Shown: in pieces, positions 1-6,356 of the stretch | Layout of the letters: every line of letters begins with the position of its first letter | How positions within the stretch are numbered: the first letter of the stretch is position 1 | Assembly: GCA_945865375.1 (NCBI GenBank) | Contig: CAMBEJ010000049.1 | Coordinates: 1-34,126 of the forward strand | Direction of reading: 5' to 3' | Length of the DNA: 34,126 bases | Source of the DNA: Akkermansia muciniphila | GTDB lineage: Bacteria; Verrucomicrobiota; Verrucomicrobiia; Limisphaerales; F1-80-MAGS106 | The notes under the pieces: generated by a model | The model's input: the letters and a program-made list of their open reading frames with translations, nothing else | The model's database searches: none | What the model was told of the DNA's origin: nothing | Made by a program: the position numbers and the translations under genes

Positions 1-258
1 GGGCATGTGATGATTTGCATCTCTGAGAACTACCGTAGGAATGAAGAAGGAAGAAGATTTTTTGGGTGAAGTTGAAAGAAGACGGAAGCGGAAGAAAACG
101 TAATTTCAAACCGGCGGTTTTCCCCCACTATCATTCCGCCGCTGACACCTCGTGGCGGGCGTCATCACCAGATACCTTGATGCCCTTGAATGAAGGCCTT
201 CCGCCCAGATGACGCCAGTGTCATGACGGTCCAACTCGACCGTCAGGAAGGTGCGTGC
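1..258. other. Left-edge region with no supported gene
   Basis: No gene can be supported here. An open frame enters from the left edge on the + strand and stops at 67-69, which could be the last 22 codons of a gene outside the window, but it is too short to identify. The leftward open frame across 106-447 overlaps the brxA remnant in antisense and matches no family I recognise. The last bases hold the brxA ribosome binding site, listed separately. Confidence 0.4.
245..251 (+). promoter_or_regulatory. Ribosome binding site of brxA
   Basis: AGGAAGG lies 7 bases before a GTG at 259-261. It decides the start: translation from this GTG gives an N-terminus beginning MPSGRYRADITAGSL, which fits BrxA proteins. 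The next usable start (GTG 322) lies beyond a stop codon and would drop this conserved part. Confidence 0.6.
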
Positions 259-804
259 GTGCCATCGGGCCGTTACCGAGCTGATATCACGGCGGGATCT
301 TTGTAGATCTCTGAAAGCAGGGTGATCGCGGATTTGCTGTTGCGCGGTGTGGACGAAGACGGTTGGAAGCAGGCCACGGTTAAGGAGAACGCACTCAAGG
401 CCAGGAATCCTGAAACCGCCAGACGACTGGCCAGGCTTATTCGTCAACGCCTGGAAACCATGTCACCAGAACTGTGGCGGTTGGTGCGGGATGGCACGGT
501 TGTTGTCGCCACGCACGCGGTGCTGGCGGCAGCAATCAAGCAGAGTTGCCTCCTGGGTGATTTCCTGGATCTGGCGGTCAAGGATCAGTATCGACTCTTC
601 GCCAAAGTACTGACGAAAAGGCTCTGGTTCGATTTCCTGGAGGATTGCCGAGGGCGTGATCCGCAGATGCCCCAGTGGCACGAGTCCACCGTATTGCGGT
701 TGGGGTCGTCCATCTTCCAAATCTTAGCCCAGGCAGGATTCATCAATGGCACGCGGTCAATGCTGCTGCAACGCCCCCACATCACCGACGATGTCATCGG
801 TTGA
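259..804 (+). pseudogene. brxA: BREX protein BrxA (DUF1819), interrupted by an in-frame TAG
   Basis: BrxA is a small conserved protein of BREX phage-exclusion systems, usually about 200 residues. Reading from GTG 259 gives 181 codons with family features: an N-terminal Y-x-A-D-I-T-A-G-S-L stretch, then I-S-E-S-R-V-I-A-D-L-L-L, then the central E-T-M-S-P-E-L-W and K-R-L-W-x-D-F blocks. Codon 16 (304-306) is TAG, in the middle of the conserved N-terminus. Homology continues in the same frame on both sides, so this is a nonsense mutation rather than a frameshift; one base change from AAG would explain it. A shortened product from GTG 322 is conceivable but would lack about 21 conserved residues. 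The next remnant begins 53 bp downstream. The BrxA assignment is from recalled family sequence, not a search. Confidence 0.8.
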
Positions 805-857
805 CTTGAACGAAACAACGAGGATTACGTCCTTCGCTGCATCACCGTTGGGAACAC

Positions 858-1715
858 ATGAGCGACCGTCTCACAGAGCGTTTGAACCGCATTCTGCCAA
901 AGCTGATTTCCGAGGAACTGCTGAGCGGCAGCGGCCTGGGTAATGAAATCGGTTTTTATGTCTTCGATTATCCCGCCGAGGACGACAGTTTCAAGTTCAT
1001 CGAGCGGTTTAACGCGCTCAAGTCGGAGCTGCTGGAACTGGCAGATGACTTCCACGACCTGAAGAACTTCTACGATCACCAAAAGCCAGCCTGGGAAAAG
1101 CTCCGCAAGTCATCCGAGCGATTCCAACTCAACCGGCTGGAACTGGAGCGCGACACCCAGGCCGCGCCTGCCCTGAAGCGCATCCACGACATCCTCAGCG
1201 CCCCGTGCCCCTACAATCTTATCAAGGAAGGGGAAGGCTTGATCCAGACGGCCAGCGGGATTAACGACGCGCTGGTGTCAGCTCGCCGTGCCGAGGCCCT
1301 GAAGACTATTGATTCGCAGATCTCCGAGATCGGCAGAGAACTGGAAGCTGTCAAAACTGATGTGGGTCTGAAAACCGAGTGCCTTCAGCCCGTGCAAAAC
1401 CTGCGAACACAGGTCGAGCGCGAGCAGAGCTTGGCGCACATCGCCCAGGCGCAGGCCGAGGCCGTAAACGCACTGGACAGCGCCATTACTCGCATCGAGG
1501 CTGCGTTGAAGTCCCAGACACCGCCTCCGACTTAGCAGCCAGGCAAGATCGAGACGCCAGCACCTGCGGTCAAATCGCGTTGCTTCATCAAGCCAGCGGA
1601 TTGCGTCAGCAAGAGCTACTTGGAGAGCCCGGAGGATGTGGAAGCGTTCATCAAAGAGTTGCGCCAGCGCCTCGAAGCCGCCCTCGCCAGGAATGAACGC
1701 ATCCAGATTCGCTGA
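858..1715 (+). pseudogene. Chimaera: BrxB (DUF1788) N-terminus joined to BrxC C-terminus, with in-frame TAG
   Basis: Residues 1 to about 55 look like the start of BrxB (L-S-G-S-G-L-G-N-E-I-G-F-Y-V-F-D-Y-P). From about residue 57 the sequence changes to the C-terminal region of the BREX ATPase BrxC: D-D-F-H-D-L-K-N-F-Y-D-H-Q-K-P, a Y-N-L-I-K-E block, then a long helical, probably coiled-coil tail. The rest of brxB and the BrxC P-loop domain, roughly 4 kb in intact operons, are missing. The join is in frame, near 1020-1045. A TAG at 1533-1535 stops the frame, but BrxC-like sequence (K-S-Y-L-E-S-P-E-D-V-E-A-F, ending N-E-R-I-Q-I-R) continues in the same frame to the TGA at 1713-1715. A 225-residue product could be made, but it has no ATPase domain. 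Confidence 0.75.
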
Positions 1716-1720
1716 TCGCA

Positions 1721-2233
1721 ATGACGCCAGCCGATCTCAAAACCAAATTAGACGAGCTTCTCAGGCTCCCCGCTGAAACGGAGTGGGTGGAGTTCAAGGA
1801 AGCTAAGTGGAATTTTGACTTTGATGACCTCGGCAAATACTTCGTCGCGCTCGACAAGGTTCAGAAACGCAAACCGCTCACGTCGGACGAACTCAAGCAC
1901 CTGCGCCGCCTCAGGCTGGTCGAGGGCCGCGCCCCCAACGTCTTCGTCGCCTCCAAGATCGCCGCCATCACCGGCGACAAAGCCCAATACATCCGTAACC
2001 GGGCCTTCGACACCCATCATTACAAGCAGATGATCCTGGATTTTATCCACGAGTTCGGCTCCGCCACGCGAAAGGACGTTGATGACCTGCTCAAAGGCAA
2101 GTTGTCGGACTTGCTGACATCAGAACAACAGACCGTGCGGATCAAGAACCTGTTGGCGGAGATGGCTCGCAAAGATGGCACCATCCGCAACTTGGGATCA
2201 CGAACTAAGCCCGATTGGAAAGTGGCCAAATGA
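1721..2233 (+). pseudogene. AlbA/Schlafen-like putative DNA-binding protein with internal deletion
   Basis: The 170-residue frame begins like an AlbA_2 (Schlafen-type) DNA-binding domain (L-P-A-E-T-E-W-V-E-F-K), which is found in BREX islands between brxC and pglX. Around residue 43 it passes directly into what is normally the C-terminal part of such proteins: L-D-K-V-Q-K-R-K-P-L-T, then A-Q-Y-I-R-N-R-A-F-D and two winged-helix-like segments ending in W-K-V-A-K. Intact relatives are about 450-550 residues, so roughly 300 residues are missing near 1840-1855, with the frame kept. The ATG lies 5 bp after the stop of the brxB/brxC remnant, so the operon order survives. A short product may still be made, but the AlbA_2 fold would be incomplete. 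Confidence 0.7.
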
Positions 2234-2243
2234 ACGCGAAAAA

Positions 2244-2360
2244 TATCCAAGAATATCCAAGCTTTCCAGCCATAAATAGAGGCATTATATTCATATCCTA
2301 CTTGATACAAGCACCTTATAAATCACTAAACGAGCATAACATTATCCAAGGTTATCCAAG
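2244..2360. repeat. Four TATCCAAG repeats in two helically phased pairs
   Basis: TATCCAAG occurs at 2244-2251, 2254-2261, 2343-2350 and 2353-2360. Within each pair the copies start exactly 10 bp apart, one helical turn, as in direct-repeat protein binding sites. The pairs are 99 bp apart. The first pair begins 11 bp after the stop codon of the AlbA-like gene. No binding protein can be named. Confidence 0.6.
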
Positions 2361-2390
2361 TTCAGCCTCCTTTTCCGACGTGCTTCAAAA

Positions 2391-2443
2391 ATAAAGATAC
2401 CACCGCAAAACATAATCTAAAGAATCTGTGAAAGTATCTTTAT
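2391..2443. repeat. Perfect 10-bp inverted repeat
   Basis: ATAAAGATAC (2391-2400) and GTATCTTTAT (2434-2443) are exact inverse complements with a 33-base loop. There is no T-tract typical of a terminator, so it may be an operator or a repeat remnant. Confidence 0.5.
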
Positions 2444-2562
2444 TTAATCTTTATCCAATTCCGCAACCAGTTGGAAACGAACAGTTTCCTTTTACTACTA
2501 GCGACCCAAAATCCGCCGCTGTTGGCAATAAAAACCGGCTCGTTTCCCATCCGCGCCAGCCG

Positions 2563-2622
2563 TGGTCAATCTTTGCGCTGTCTGCGTTCTCTGCGGTTAA
2601 ATCCCTCCCCGTCTCCGTGGTA
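2563..2622 (-). repeat. Dispersed repeat copy upstream of pglX
   Basis: Read leftward, this starts ACCACGGAGACGGGG, passes through GGATTTAACC and continues with GCAGAGAACGCAGACAGCG. It is related to the element inside pglX at 2981-3065, sharing GGATTTAACC followed by a C(A/G)GAGA unit. Repeats of this type are scattered through many verrucomicrobial and planctomycete genomes. This copy ends 11 bp before the pglX start and may have displaced its leader. Confidence 0.6.
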
Positions 2623-2633
2623 ACAAATCAGCC

Positions 2634-4504
2634 ATGAACCGCTCCGCACTTAAATCCTACGCCCCGAAAGCCCGGCTCGAATTCATCCGTGCCGTTACGG
2701 ATCGTGCCGCGTTCTTCGGCCTCACGCCCAACCTCACGGAACCGATGCAGGAGATGGGCGACGTGGTCATCATCGGCGGGAGGGCCTTCCCGAGAGTCGT
2801 CGCCGAGCAGCGCAAAAAGCTCGAAGAGCGCATCAAACGACTGGGCTTCGACCAGGTCATGGAGGCGATGGCCTACACCTGGTACAATCGCTTCGTCGCG
2901 CTCCGCTACATGGAGCTGCACGGCTATCTCGACCACGGCTACCGCGTCCTGTCCCCCGCGCCCGATGGAGTTCAATCCACGGATTTAACCACGGAGACAC
3001 GGAGGACACGGAGAGGCGAGAATTCGTTTCCCGGGATTCTCCGTGATCTCCGTGGTTAAAAATCCGGAAATCCTCGAACACGCCGAGCACGTCACGCTGC
3101 ATGGGCTGGACTCCCACCAGGTCATCAATCTGAAGCTCGACGGTTCGCGGGAGGCCGGGCTTTACCGCTTGCTCCTCGTCGGCCAGTGCAATGCCCTCCA
3201 CGAGGCCATGCCCTTCCTGTTTGAGAAGATCGCCGACGAAACCGAACTCCTTCTGCCCGACAACCTCCTCCACTCTGACTCCGTCATCGGCAAGCTCGTC
3301 AACCAAATCGAGGAGTCGGACTGGCAGCAGGTGGAAATCATCGGCTGGCTCTACCAGTTCTACATTTCGGACAAGAAAGACGAGGTCATCGGCAAGGTGG
3401 TCAAAAGCGAGGACATCCCCGCCGCTACGCAATTGTTCACGCCCAACTGGATCGTCAAATACCTCGTCCAAAACACGCTGGGTCGCCAGTGGCTGGCCAC
3501 GTATCCCGACTCCGCGCTCCGCCAGCAGATGGCGTATTACATCGAACCAGCCGAACAGACCGAGGAAGTGAAGGCACAGCTCGTGGCCATCACGCCCAAG
3601 AGCCTTGATCCCGAAACGCTCACGCTGCTCGATCCCGCCTGCGGTTCGGGCCATATTCTGGTGGAAGCCTACGACCTGTTCAAAGCCATCTACCAGGAGC
3701 GCGGCTACCGCAGCTGAGCAAGGACATCTTCGACTGCTCCTCCAGAAGAACCTGTTCGGCCTGGAAATTGACGACCGTGCCGCCCAGCTCGCCGCCTTCG
3801 CCCTGCTGATGAAAGCCCGTGCCGACGACCGCTGTATCTTCGCAGACCGCATCCAGCCCAACGGCATAGCCATCCAGGAAAGCAAAGGATTGGAGGGCCT
3901 GCTGGGGCCCGATCCCGCCGCCGCCGCAGGCGTGGTCGAATCACCATTTTCTGATGGCGATTTGTTCCCAGAAACAAGGAGACAACTGACGTTGACAACA
4001 CGTTCGAAGGAGAGCCCGCTGGCTGCGGTCGAACCCTGCCTGCGCGAACTCATCAAGCTGTTCGAGCACGGCAAAACTTTCGGCTCGCTCATCTGCGTGC
4101 CGCCGGAACTGGCGGCGCAACTGCCAGCGGCACGGCAGAGCATCGAAGCAATGGTGGCCAAGGGTGAACTTTGGGAACACCGCGCTGCCGAGTTATTGCT
4201 ACCTTTGGTGAGGCAAGCCGAAACTTTAACTGCGAACTACGACGCTGTGGTTGCAAATCCACCCTACATGGGCGTGAAGGCAATGAGCCTAGAGTTGAAA
4301 ACTTTTACCGGCCAAAACTACCCAGACAGCAAATCCGATCTCTTTGCTATGTTTATTGAACGCGGATTTGATTTGCTCAAGCAAATGGGATCGAACGCGA
4401 TGGTAACAATGCAAGGTTGGATGTTTTTGTCCCCTTTCGAGGAGATGAGAACCAACCTGCTCTCAACTCATACCATAAACACTTTCACTACCATCCGGGT
4501 ATGA
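2634..4504 (+). pseudogene. pglX: BREX adenine methyltransferase PglX, broken in three places
   Basis: PglX (BrxX) is the N6-adenine DNA methyltransferase that marks host DNA in BREX systems, normally about 1,100-1,200 residues. The start (M-N-R-S-A-L-K-S-Y-A-P-K-A-R) and the A-Y-T-W-Y-N-R-F-V-A-L-R-Y-M-E block are typical. An 85-bp palindromic repeat at 2981-3065 then shifts the frame by one. Homology resumes with P-E-I-L-E-H-A-E-H-V and runs through methyltransferase motif I (D-P-A-C-G-S-G, 3631-3651). A second frame change occurs near 3706-3718. The third frame carries L-L-Q-K-N-L-F-G-L-E-I-D-D-R-A-A-Q and catalytic motif IV N-P-P-Y (4256-4267). Homology ends near 4480 and a stop follows at 4502-4504, so the target-recognition half is absent. 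No pglZ or brxL is visible. Confidence 0.85.
2981..3065. repeat. 85-bp palindromic repeat inserted in pglX
   Basis: The left arm (2981-3004) begins GGATTTAACCACGGAG and the right arm (3039-3065) is its imperfect inverse complement, ending GTGGTTAAAAATCC, so the element can fold into one long hairpin. Its length, 85 = 28x3 + 1, matches the +1 frame shift between the pglX segments before and after it. AATCC occurs just left of the element (2974-2978) and also closes the right arm (3061-3065), which may or may not be a target duplication. Confidence 0.75.
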
Positions 4505-4576
4505 ATTGATAACTTCTCAACGGGAACCGATGGTTTCGGGTCTCCCGTAGATGTCCCGGGGTGTGTTCGACTTGAA

Positions 4577-4765
4577 ATGGGAATGTGGTTTTTTTGGTGC
4601 TTTTGTTCTAAGCAGTATTCGTGCCATTATTCGGAAATGTTTTCCGACAAATACGCTTTCTCACAACTTATTGAATTCATTCACCTCGAGCAATTCCAAC
4701 GGTATGTCCGCCGCTACGAGGGAAACTATAAGATAAAATCATTCTCCTGCTGGGACCAATTCCTC
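4577..4765 (+). pseudogene. IS4-type transposase, N-terminal fragment
   Basis: From about ATG 4637 the frame reads like the start of IS4-family transposases that carry a DUF4372 N-terminal domain: F-S-Q-L-I-E-F, then R-R-Y-E-G-N-Y, then F-S-C-W-D-Q-F-L. Similarity stops abruptly after the last motif (position 4765), and what follows belongs to a different gene on the other strand. About 43 of the usual 350-400 residues remain, and the catalytic DDE core is absent, so the fragment cannot transpose. I did not find the insertion sequence's left inverted repeat with confidence; it should lie between 4480 and 4630. Confidence 0.65.
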
Positions 4766-5154
4766 CAGTGGCGTCGCACGATCTTGCAAAAGCCTGTAGC
4801 TTTCCACTGCGATGGTCACCGAATCCAGGAGCCTGAAGCCCGTCGAGGCGAGCAATTCTTTGGATCGAGTGTACTCGTATGCTTCAGGCCCTCGCAGGGT
4901 GATAAACTCAGATCGCGAATCGGCTAATTCCTGGACCGTGGCAGAGGCAAATGACTTGGCCAGGGCGTATGCTTCGAAGGTGAGCCGCTGCGGAGCCCCT
5001 CCACATCGTAGTAGCGCACTTCGAATCTGGTGCTGGTTCGGTTCTTCGAGCGGTAGATCGTCGCAGTCGAGGATTTCCACTCCACAATTTCGGGAAAAGT
5101 CTGTTTATTCATGCAGACCTTAAGAACGGAATTGTTGGTGGTTTTTACCGCCAA
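4766..5154 (-). pseudogene. Tyrosine recombinase (phage-type integrase), frameshifted N-terminal fragment
   Basis: Read leftward from 5154, the frame gives an N-terminal integrase arm (W-K-S-S-T-A-T-I-Y-R-S, then F-E-V-R-Y-Y-D-V-E-G-L). The frame changes near 4988-4995, and homology continues with Q-R-L-T-F-E-A-Y-A-L-A-K and a helical core-binding region (Y-E-Y-T-R-S-K-E-L-L). It ends at the junction with the transposase fragment. The catalytic domain with its R-H-R-Y residues is missing. The layout, an integrase beginning 126 bp from the 3' end of a tRNA gene and pointing away from it, is what a tRNA-integrated island shows. The family assignment rests on the general pattern of verrucomicrobial integrase N-termini, so it is moderate. 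Confidence 0.55.
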
Positions 5155-5279
5155 TCGTCATACAATCGTCATGCAAGAGCGGTTTTTTAGGCGATGGACC
5201 CCTCCCAGGATGCTTTGGATTGCCGTGCAAAGCATTGAAGTTGAGACGGTTAAGAGAGGATTCAGTGGCAGAGGAAAAA

Positions 5280-5356
5280 TGGAGCGAGCGAAGGGATTCG
5301 AACCCTCGACGTTCACCTTGGCAAGGTGATGCTCTACCAGACTGAGCTACGCTCGC
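5280..5356 (-). tRNA. tRNA-Gly (GCC)
   Basis: The complement folds as a complete cloverleaf. The acceptor stem is GCGAGCG with CGCTCGC, followed by T and an encoded CCA. The D arm has GCTC/GAGC, the anticodon stem is TCACC/GGTGA around loop TTGCCAA (anticodon GCC), and the T arm has the GTTCGAATC loop. The 3' end faces the integrase remnant and the BREX island, so this gene is the likely integration site. Confidence 0.95.
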
Positions 5357-5466
5357 ACTGAAACCGGCACCTGATCCGACGATAGGGTTAGCCGATTCCT
5401 TTGCAAGAATTCTTTTGTGTCGATCTTTCGTCGTTCAGAAAGCCGTTGGTTGAGGTATTGTATCCC

Positions 5467-5648
5467 CAGACCTCAGAAGTTGGGGGGTAGAACGAGAAAA
5501 ACAATGGCGAGTAAGATTCCCTCGAAATGCCCCCACTTCTTGGTCCTCCCACCAATTGGGGGCCAGCGAAACAAATTTCCGCGTCGATTCTGGAGGATTC
5601 CGAATGCACACTCGTTTCCCTGATTTACCCCCGTCATTCTGAGGTCTG
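5467..5648. repeat. MITE-like unit bounded by 22-bp inverted repeats
   Basis: The left arm 5467-5488 begins CAGACCTCAGAA and ends in GGGGGGT. The right arm 5627-5648 begins ACCCCC and ends TTCTGAGGTCTG. The arms match as inverse complements at 18 of 22 positions, with a 138-bp interior that has no open frame of note. Size and structure fit a non-autonomous miniature element. I see no convincing target duplication. Confidence 0.45.
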
Positions 5649-5820
5649 AGCTTGGGATTCGCCTTCGGGGGTCGAGATCGATGTGGCGGGACTTTTGACG
5701 AATCTCGGTGCCGCAGGGTATCCGGTTTGGGTTGCGGCTTCGGGGACCGTTATAGCGCCTTCGCTGGGTGATCGGCAATTCGCTCCGCCTTCGACGTCTG
5801 CCTCGTAGGACCCTAATTTA

Positions 5821-5840
5821 AGATTTCAAATTTGAAATCT
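5821..5840. repeat. Perfect 20-bp palindrome
   Basis: AGATTTCAAATTTGAAATCT is its own complement. It lies 25 bp beyond the 3' end of the DUF721 gene, and a similar AT-rich string (CAAAAATCTAAAACTGAAAA, near 6336) lies beyond its 5' end. It may be part of a dispersed repeat or a cruciform-type terminator. Confidence 0.6.
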
Positions 5841-5864
5841 GAGATCGCCGTAGGCCCCGGGGCT

Positions 5865-6281
5865 TCACCCGACTCGGAAGGAGATCTTTTTCACGACTTC
5901 TTTGCCAAAGCTGTGCTGGAGTCGCTGGAGGATTTCGCGGCGTCGGAAGCGGATGATTTCATCGAGCCAGACGTGGCTATCGACGGTGACGAAGAGGGTG
6001 CCTTTGGCTATGCCAGAGGGTTGGGCGTGAGCGGCGACTACAGGGTCGATGAGGTTGTTCCAGACACGGGCGATTTCGGCTTCGGACTGGCGGCGGTCGA
6101 TCCCCAAGGTTTTGAGCACCTTGGGCATGAGTTCGAAGGTTGAACGCGCGCTGGATGCCAATTCTTTCTCGACTGGGGCGAGGCTAATATGGCGCCATTC
6201 AGACAGGGCGATCTCGCGCGGCGAACGGGTGATGCTGGCGGCGAGGGGGGGACGGTCCCACCATGGAGGAGTCAGGCTCAA
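5865..6281 (-). CDS. DUF721 protein (DciA-like)
   Basis: A 138-residue basic protein. The C-terminal half (about 68-138) has the DUF721 pattern: W-N-N-L-I-D-P-V-V-A-A-H-A-Q-P, then G-T-L-F-V-T-V-D-S-H-V-W-L-D-E, then F-R-R-R-E-I-L-Q-R-L and a short C-terminal strand. DUF721 includes DciA, which helps load the replicative helicase DnaB in bacteria lacking DnaC. That role is known for some members and is inferred here. The N-terminal 65 residues are less conserved. The gene lies 75 bp downstream of the GH42 gene on the same strand, but it is probably functionally unrelated to it. Confidence 0.8.
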   Translation of the reverse strand: MSLTPPWWDRPPLAASITRSPREIALSEWRHISLAPVEKELASSARSTFELMPKVLKTLGIDRRQSEAEIARVWNNLIDPVVAAHAQPSGIAKGTLFVTVDSHVWLDEIIRFRRREILQRLQHSFGKEVVKKISFRVG

Positions 6282-6356
6282 TTGCGAATTGCGAGTGGCT
6301 CCCTATGAGCGGATTGTCCTCTTCAAATTGCGGATCAAAAATCTAAAACTGAAAAT

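Larger units (their letters stand above)
2234..2633. other. AT-rich intergenic region with repeated TATCCAAG
   Basis: This 400-bp gap before pglX is much richer in A and T than its surroundings and holds no credible gene. It carries two copies of TATCCAAG-nn-TATCCAAG (2244-2261 and 2343-2360). It also has a perfect 10-bp inverted repeat, ATAAAGATAC at 2391-2400 with GTATCTTTAT at 2434-2443, and at its right end a copy of the dispersed repeat that also sits inside pglX. No clear ribosome binding site precedes pglX. Confidence 0.6.
5357..5864. other. Intergenic region with repeat remnants
   Basis: No gene is supported in this 508-bp gap. It contains a 182-bp unit bounded by 22-bp imperfect inverted repeats (5467-5648) and a perfect 20-bp palindrome at 5821-5840. 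The rest is moderately GC-rich, without a credible reading frame. Confidence 0.6.

Noticed and set aside
106-447. Leftward 113-codon frame at the left edge
   Set aside because: It overlaps the brxA remnant and its ribosome binding site; nothing recognisable in the translation.
304-1535. Recoding of TAG as a sense codon, suggested by two in-frame TAGs in BREX remnants
   Set aside because: Intact genes in the window end in TAG at 15414-15416, 17296-17298 and 21491-21493, so TAG works as a stop; the neighbouring BREX genes are also broken by other means.
2857-4161. Leftward open frame of 434 codons
   Set aside because: It lies wholly antisense to the pglX remnant, has low-complexity composition from GC-rich codon bias and no recognisable motif.
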